Below the pieces are notes generated by a model. The model did no database searches and was not told the origin of the DNA. It saw nothing but the letters and a program-made list of their open reading frames with translations. 46,198 nucleotides of DNA from Verrucomicrobium sp. (lineage in GTDB: Bacteria; Verrucomicrobiota; Verrucomicrobiia; Limisphaerales; UBA9464): the NCBI GenBank assembly GCA_021298285.1, contig JAJTFN010000020.1, positions 1-46,198 of the forward strand, written 5' to 3'. Below, piece by piece: positions 42,223 through 46,198 of the stretch. The translations under genes were made by a program, and so were the position numbers. The stretch's first letter is position 1; the number at the start of each line of letters is the position of its first letter.

Positions 42223-42702
42223 TCAGGTGCCGAGCTTGTCCCGGAGCGCTTGCACGACCTCGGGTGCCACGAACGGGGAGACGTCGCCCCGCAGCCGGGC
42301 CACCTCCTTCACGAGCCTGGAGCTCAGGAACGAGTAGGAGTCCTTCGGCATCAGGAAGACCGTCTCGACGTTCTCGTTGAGTCGCCGGTTCATGAGGGCG
42401 AGCTGGAACTCGAACTCGAAGTCGCTGACAGCCCGGAGCCCCCGCACGACCGCGCAGGCACCGTGGCGGACCACGTAGTCCACCAGCAGGCCCTCGAAGG
42501 TCTCGACCACCACGTTGCCGAGGCCGGAAACAGCCGAGAGGGCCAGCCGCTTGCGCTCCTCCAGGCTGAAGAGGGGTTGCTTCCCCTCGTTCCGTGCGAC
42601 GGCCAGGATGACCCGGTCGAACATCTTGGCCGCCCGCTGGACCACGTCCAGGTGGCCGTTGGTGATCGGGTCGAAGCTTCCCGGGTAGACGACGGTTCGC
42701 AT
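42223..42702 (-). CDS. coaD: Phosphopantetheine adenylyltransferase
   Basis: It transfers AMP from ATP to 4'-phosphopantetheine, forming dephospho-CoA in coenzyme A biosynthesis. The 159 residues match the standard length (about 160). The nucleotidyltransferase signature is present: VVYPGSFDPITNGHLDVVQR with T/NxGH. The middle has VVRGLRAVSDFEFEFQLALM, and the C-terminal ATP motif is SFLSSRLVKEVARLRGDVS. The ATG at 42702 starts exactly before the first beta-strand; an in-frame ATG at 42753 adds 17 unneeded residues. It is divergent from the first DUF21-CBS gene with 93 bases between the starts. Assignment is secure. Confidence 0.97.
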   Translation of the reverse strand: MRTVVYPGSFDPITNGHLDVVQRAAKMFDRVILAVARNEGKQPLFSLEERKRLALSAVSGLGNVVVETFEGLLVDYVVRHGACAVVRGLRAVSDFEFEFQLALMNRRLNENVETVFLMPKDSYSFLSSRLVKEVARLRGDVSPFVAPEVVQALRDKLGT

Positions 42703-42795
42703 GGCGCGCAGCGTACGGCATTCCCCGGGATTGGAAAGCGGGCGCAGGGTCATCGAGCGCCTCCGGGATTGAATCCGGAAGGGTTTTCGGAGTCG

Positions 42796-44055
42796 ATGGA
42801 TGTGTTGGCCGCCTTGCCCACCACCCCGCTGCTGGTCCTGTTGACCCTGGTCGTCGCGAGCTTCTTCTTCGCGCTGGCCGAGTCGGCATTGTTCTCATTG
42901 GGGACCTGGCGCGCCCGCAGGCTCGTCGAGTCCGGACGCCGGGGCAGCGAACGGGTCGGGGAACTCCTGGCGCAACCGGCCGATGTCATCGCGGCGATCG
43001 CCCTCGGCAACACCCTGGCCAACGCGTTGCTGGTGGCCATGACGGTGACGGCCAGTCTCGCCCTCGACCGAGGGATGTCCGGCGTCGGCTGGGCGGCCCT
43101 TGGGCTGTTCCTCCTGCTGCTGGGCTGCGAGGTCACCCCCAAGGCGCTCGGCGTGCGGAGCCCGGAGACCTGGGCCCTCCGTGTCGCCGAGCCGCTGTGG
43201 ATCTTCGTCAGCCTCACCCGGCCGGTGAGGCGCATCGCCCAGGCCTGCGTCGACGCCATCGTCGAGCGCCTGGTGCCCCGATCGGTGAAGTTGCAGGCCG
43301 GCGTGTCGGATGACGAGTACGCCGACCTCATCGAACTGGCCCACCAGCAGGGCACCCTCGGGGCCGGCGAGAAGGAGATCCTGCTCCAGGTGCTTTCGCT
43401 GGACCAGCGCACCGCCGGGGACGTCATGCAGCCGAGGGCCCGGATGGTGCTGCTGCCCGACGACCTGCCCATGGACCGCATGGTCGCCGAGGCCAGGCGC
43501 TCCGGCCGGCACTGGATCCCCCTGTACGACGAGACCCCCGACAACGTGGTGGGCGTGCTGAACACCCGGACCCTCCTGCTCGATCCGAGCCCGACGCCCG
43601 ACCTGTTCATGGCGATGGAATTCCCGTCGTTCATCCCGGAGAGCATGAACCTGCTGAAGCTCTTCGAGTCGATGCAGCGACAGCACCGGGGGGTGGCCAT
43701 CGTGCTGGACGAGTATGGTGGAACCGCCGGGCTCCTGACGCTCCAGGACATCCTCGCCTCGGTGGTCGGGACGATCCGACGCGAGGGGGAGCCCCAGGGG
43801 TTCGTCTTCGAGCGGCTGGCGCCGGGACGTTGGCGGGTGCATGGCGCGATGCGGGTCGAGGATTTCCGTCGCGAGTATCCGGGCCTGAATCCCCCGGGGG
43901 ATGTGGAGACGATGGCTGGCCTGGTGCTGTGGCTGGCCGACGTCGTCCCCGGCCCGGGTGAGACGTTCCATCACCAGGGACTCCGGATCACCGTCCGCCA
44001 GGCGGACGAGCGCCGCATCCGCGAGCTGCTGGTGGAGACGGAGGGCCAGTCATGA
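42796..44055 (+). CDS. DUF21/CBS-pair/CorC domain membrane protein (HlyC/CorC family), copy 1
   Basis: This integral membrane protein of the CNNM/CorC type, linked in other bacteria to Mg2+/Co2+ or polyamine export and resistance, has 419 residues. The N-terminal DUF21 domain has hydrophobic helices (LLVLLTLVVASFFFALAESA and GNTLANALLVAMTVTASLAL, then LGCEVTPKALGVRSPE). A CBS pair follows (DVMQPRARMVLLPDD and IVLDEYGGTAGLLTLQDIL), then a complete CorC C-terminal domain (RVHGAMRVEDFRREYPG). The ATG at 42796 has GGAG seven bases upstream. It is the first of three related genes overlapping by ATGA. The substrate is unknown. Confidence 0.92.
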   Translation: MDVLAALPTTPLLVLLTLVVASFFFALAESALFSLGTWRARRLVESGRRGSERVGELLAQPADVIAAIALGNTLANALLVAMTVTASLALDRGMSGVGWAALGLFLLLLGCEVTPKALGVRSPETWALRVAEPLWIFVSLTRPVRRIAQACVDAIVERLVPRSVKLQAGVSDDEYADLIELAHQQGTLGAGEKEILLQVLSLDQRTAGDVMQPRARMVLLPDDLPMDRMVAEARRSGRHWIPLYDETPDNVVGVLNTRTLLLDPSPTPDLFMAMEFPSFIPESMNLLKLFESMQRQHRGVAIVLDEYGGTAGLLTLQDILASVVGTIRREGEPQGFVFERLAPGRWRVHGAMRVEDFRREYPGLNPPGDVETMAGLVLWLADVVPGPGETFHHQGLRITVRQADERRIRELLVETEGQS

Positions 44056-45041
44056 GCCACGACGCGATGCATTGGCTCTCCATCGTCGGCTGGTTGCTCG
44101 TGTCGTTCTTCCTCTCGGGCATGGAGGCCGGGGTGTTCGCCCTGAGCCGCCTGCGCGTGCGTCAGCGGGCGCGCGCCGGCAGCGGCAACGCCCGGAGGCT
44201 CCTGGCGTACATGGACCGCCCGGAGGACTTCCTCTGGACCATCCTCGTCGGCAACACGGTGGCCAACTTCGCCGCCGTGGCGCTCATCCTCCAGGACCTC
44301 CAGGTGTGGGCCGGGGGGCGTCCCTGGGCGCTGTGGCCGATGCTGCTGGGCACGGGCCTGGTGATCTACCTGGCCTGCGAGCTCCTGCCCAAGAGGCTGT
44401 TTCAGCGCATGCCGAACCGCCTGTGTCTGCTGCTGCTGCCGGTCTTCGCGGCGCTGCACTGGGTGCTCGCACCGGCGGTGTTCCTCGTCGGGCGCTTTGC
44501 CCAGGGCCTGCTCTGGGTGACCGGGGACCGGGCCCTGAGCGGCCGGCTCTTCGCCAACCGCGACGAGCTCAAGGCGCTCATCCAGTCGAGCACCGGCGCG
44601 CTCTCGAAGACCGAGAGGTCGCTCATCAACCGGGTGCTGGACGCCCAGAACCTGACGCTGTCCCGCGTGGCCCGGCCGATGGACTCGGTCCAGACGGTTC
44701 CCGTCACCGCCACCGTCGCCGAGATCCGCGGGCTCTGCCGGAGCCGGGGCCACACCCGGATGCCCGTGTGGAGCGGCACCCGCACGGCCCGGCGCATCGA
44801 GGGGATCGTCAGCCTCAAGGACCTGTTGCATGCCGAGCCCGAGGCGGGGGGTGCGACGGCCCGCGACTGGCTGCGACCGGCGCTCTTCCTTGACGACTCG
44901 TTGCGGATCGAGGAGGCCCTGCGGGCGTTCCAGCGATCGGGGGAGCATCTGGCCATCGTCCGGGGCCCCGGGGGCGTCGAGGTGGGGATCGTGACCCTCT
45001 CCGACGTCCTCGGCGCCCTGTTCCTGGAGGTGTCGCCATGA
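44052..45041 (+). CDS. DUF21/CBS membrane protein (HlyC/CorC family), copy 2, lacking CorC domain
   Basis: This is the second member of the triplet, 329 residues. DUF21 helices are present (IVGWLLVSFFLSGMEAGVFAL, ILVGNTVANFAAVALILQDL, YLACELLPKRLFQRMPNRL), followed by a CBS pair (LSRVARPMDSVQTVPVTAT ... EGIVSLKDLLHAEP ... AIVRGPGGVEVGIVTLSDVL). The protein stops right after the second CBS motif, so the CorC/HlyC C-terminal domain found in copy 1 is missing. The usual VDEYG before that motif is VRGPGG, so nucleotide binding may differ. Both ends overlap its neighbours by four bases (ATGA), so the three are translationally coupled and may form a hetero-oligomer. Confidence 0.9.
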   Translation: MSHDAMHWLSIVGWLLVSFFLSGMEAGVFALSRLRVRQRARAGSGNARRLLAYMDRPEDFLWTILVGNTVANFAAVALILQDLQVWAGGRPWALWPMLLGTGLVIYLACELLPKRLFQRMPNRLCLLLLPVFAALHWVLAPAVFLVGRFAQGLLWVTGDRALSGRLFANRDELKALIQSSTGALSKTERSLINRVLDAQNLTLSRVARPMDSVQTVPVTATVAEIRGLCRSRGHTRMPVWSGTRTARRIEGIVSLKDLLHAEPEAGGATARDWLRPALFLDDSLRIEEALRAFQRSGEHLAIVRGPGGVEVGIVTLSDVLGALFLEVSP

Positions 45042-46198
45042 ACGAGCCGGCGTCGATGCTGCAGATCGCGGCCAAGCTGTCGCTGGCCCTGGCCCTCGTG
45101 GCCTTCAACGGGTTCTTCGTCGCCGCCGAGTTCGCGCTGGTGAAGATCCGCGACACCCAGCTCGAGGCCCACATCCGGCGCCGTCACCGCCGCGCGGGCA
45201 TGGTCCGCCACATCCTCGCCAACCTCGACGGGTACCTGAGCGCCTGCCAGTTGGGGATCACGCTGGCCAGCCTCGCGCTGGGCTGGGTGGCGGAGCCGGT
45301 CTTCGCCGCGCTCCTCGAGCCGGTGTTCGGATGGTTCCGCATCGAATCGGCGCAGGTTCGCCATTTCCTGTCGGCCTCGGTGGGCATCATGGTGGTGACC
45401 TTCTTCCATGTCGTGGTCGGGGAACAGGCCCCCAAGTTCATCGCCATCAAACGCCCGCTGCCCTCGTCCCTCTGGGTGGGTTACCCGCTCCACTGGTTCT
45501 ACCTGGTGACCTATCCGCTGATCTGGGTGCTCAACCGGACCTCGCTGTGGGTGCTCGAGCGCCTGGGGATCGATTCGGCCGGGCATGGGGAGGAGCACTC
45601 CGAGGACGAACTGCGCCTGATGCTGGGGTCGACCCTGGCCGCCGGCGGGAGCTCGGTGCTGGCCCGCGAGATCGTCCAGAACTCCCTCGATCTGGGCAGA
45701 CGCCGGGTCCGGGAGGTGATGCGCCCGCGCCGCGAGATCGTGGCCCTCGACCAGCGCCGCCCCATCGCCGACTGCCTCCGGGTCGCCGACGAGACCCGCT
45801 ACTCGCGATTTCCCCTCAGCGAGGACGGCGACCTCGACCGCCTGGTCGGGGTGGTGCACGTCAAGGACATCTACCTGCGCCGGGACGCCGCAGGGCCGGC
45901 CTCGGGACTCCGGTCCACCTGCAAGCCGGTCATCTACGTGCCGGAGACCGCCCGCCTCGACCGCCTGCTCCAGCTCTTCCTCGACCGCCGCCTGCACCTC
46001 GCCGTGGTGGTCGACGAGTACGGCAGCACCACCGGCATGGTCACGCTCGAGAACGTGCTCGAGGAGCTGGTCGGCCAGATCCAGGACGAGTTCGACCAGG
46101 AGAAGGCCCGCATCGAACCGCTGGCCGAGGGCCAATGGCGGCTGGACGGCGCCCTGCCGTTGTTCGAGCTGGCGGAACTGGTGAGGGAACCGGTGGAG
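45038..46198 (+). CDS. DUF21/CBS-pair/CorC domain membrane protein, copy 3 (runs off window end)
   Basis: The third related gene starts at the ATG that overlaps copy 2 (ATGA) and is open to the right window edge (387 codons, no stop), so its C-terminus is missing here. It has the same architecture: DUF21 helices (AFNGFFVAAEFALVKIRDTQ, LGITLASLALGWVAEPVFAA and IMVVTFFHVVVGEQAPKFIA), a CBS pair (REVMRPRREIVALDQ and VVVDEYGSTTGMVTLENVL) and the beginning of the CorC domain (GQWRLDGALPLFELAEL). The sequence between the helices and the CBS pair (HGEEHSEDELRLMLGS) is typical of the family. It resembles the YfjD/TlyC-type group more closely than copy 1 does. The family call is firm; the substrate is unknown. 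Confidence 0.92.
   Translation, partial: MNEPASMLQIAAKLSLALALVAFNGFFVAAEFALVKIRDTQLEAHIRRRHRRAGMVRHILANLDGYLSACQLGITLASLALGWVAEPVFAALLEPVFGWFRIESAQVRHFLSASVGIMVVTFFHVVVGEQAPKFIAIKRPLPSSLWVGYPLHWFYLVTYPLIWVLNRTSLWVLERLGIDSAGHGEEHSEDELRLMLGSTLAAGGSSVLAREIVQNSLDLGRRRVREVMRPRREIVALDQRRPIADCLRVADETRYSRFPLSEDGDLDRLVGVVHVKDIYLRRDAAGPASGLRSTCKPVIYVPETARLDRLLQLFLDRRLHLAVVVDEYGSTTGMVTLENVLEELVGQIQDEFDQEKARIEPLAEGQWRLDGALPLFELAELVREPVE

Overview
This is a GC-rich, densely coded window that most likely comes from a member of the Verrucomicrobiota (PVC superphylum). The evidence is the combination of prepilin-like proteins with an H-X9-DG motif, a PEP-CTERM protein, DUF1501 and DUF1549/DUF1553 (PSCyt2/PSD1) proteins, a PSCyt1-WD40 protein, a PVC-type membrane-bound dehydrogenase, a DUF1080 protein, a giant CotH/lamin-tail exoprotein, and secreted proteins ending in a Tyr-Arg...Trp...Phe-Tyr-Arg-Val module. 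Many starts lack a Shine-Dalgarno sequence, and several genes appear to use GTG or TTG. I see no rRNA, tRNA, CRISPR array, insertion sequence or integrase.

Layout. 1-3.8 kb: a winged-helix hypothetical protein, then a minus-strand run of envelope genes with 4-base overlaps (PEP-CTERM protein, CWC/DUF5522 zinc-finger-like protein, secreted lectin-like protein, H-X9-DG prepilin). 4.2-6.7 kb: a compact two-gene cytochrome bc complex, made of a Rieske protein and a cytochrome b6 + subunit IV + double cytochrome c fusion. 6.8-13.4 kb: a second H-X9-DG prepilin, proC, an AI-2E-type permease, a large tail-specific protease and an atypical beta-hydroxyacid dehydrogenase. 13.5-16.2 kb: a C-terminally truncated RF3 (prfC) downstream of an RG-repeat protein of unknown function, with a strong intrinsic terminator between them. 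16.4-21.3 kb: lactate permease, MsrP, a sodium:solute symporter and a CII-like HTH protein. 21.3-26.6 kb: a 1759-residue CotH/lamin-tail/discoidin exoprotein. 26.7-30.9 kb: RNase D, MntR, and a PVC dehydrogenase that stops before its usual HEAT and cytochrome c regions. 31-40 kb: TatD, then a four-gene PVC-specific exported cytochrome cluster (DUF1549/1553, DUF1501, PPC-domain, PSCyt1-WD40). 40.2-46.2 kb: PfkB kinase, DUF1080 protein, CoaD, and three overlapping DUF21-CBS transporter genes; the last runs off the window.

How the genes work together. The clearest functional units are the bc complex, the 40.0-31.9 kb exported-cytochrome operon (likely extracytoplasmic, function unsolved), the proC/permease pair, and the DUF21-CBS triplet joined by ATGA overlaps. 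The best candidates for undescribed biology are the RG-repeat protein upstream of a GTPase-only RF3, the PSCyt/DUF1501/PPC operon, and the single-polypeptide cytochrome b-c fusion.
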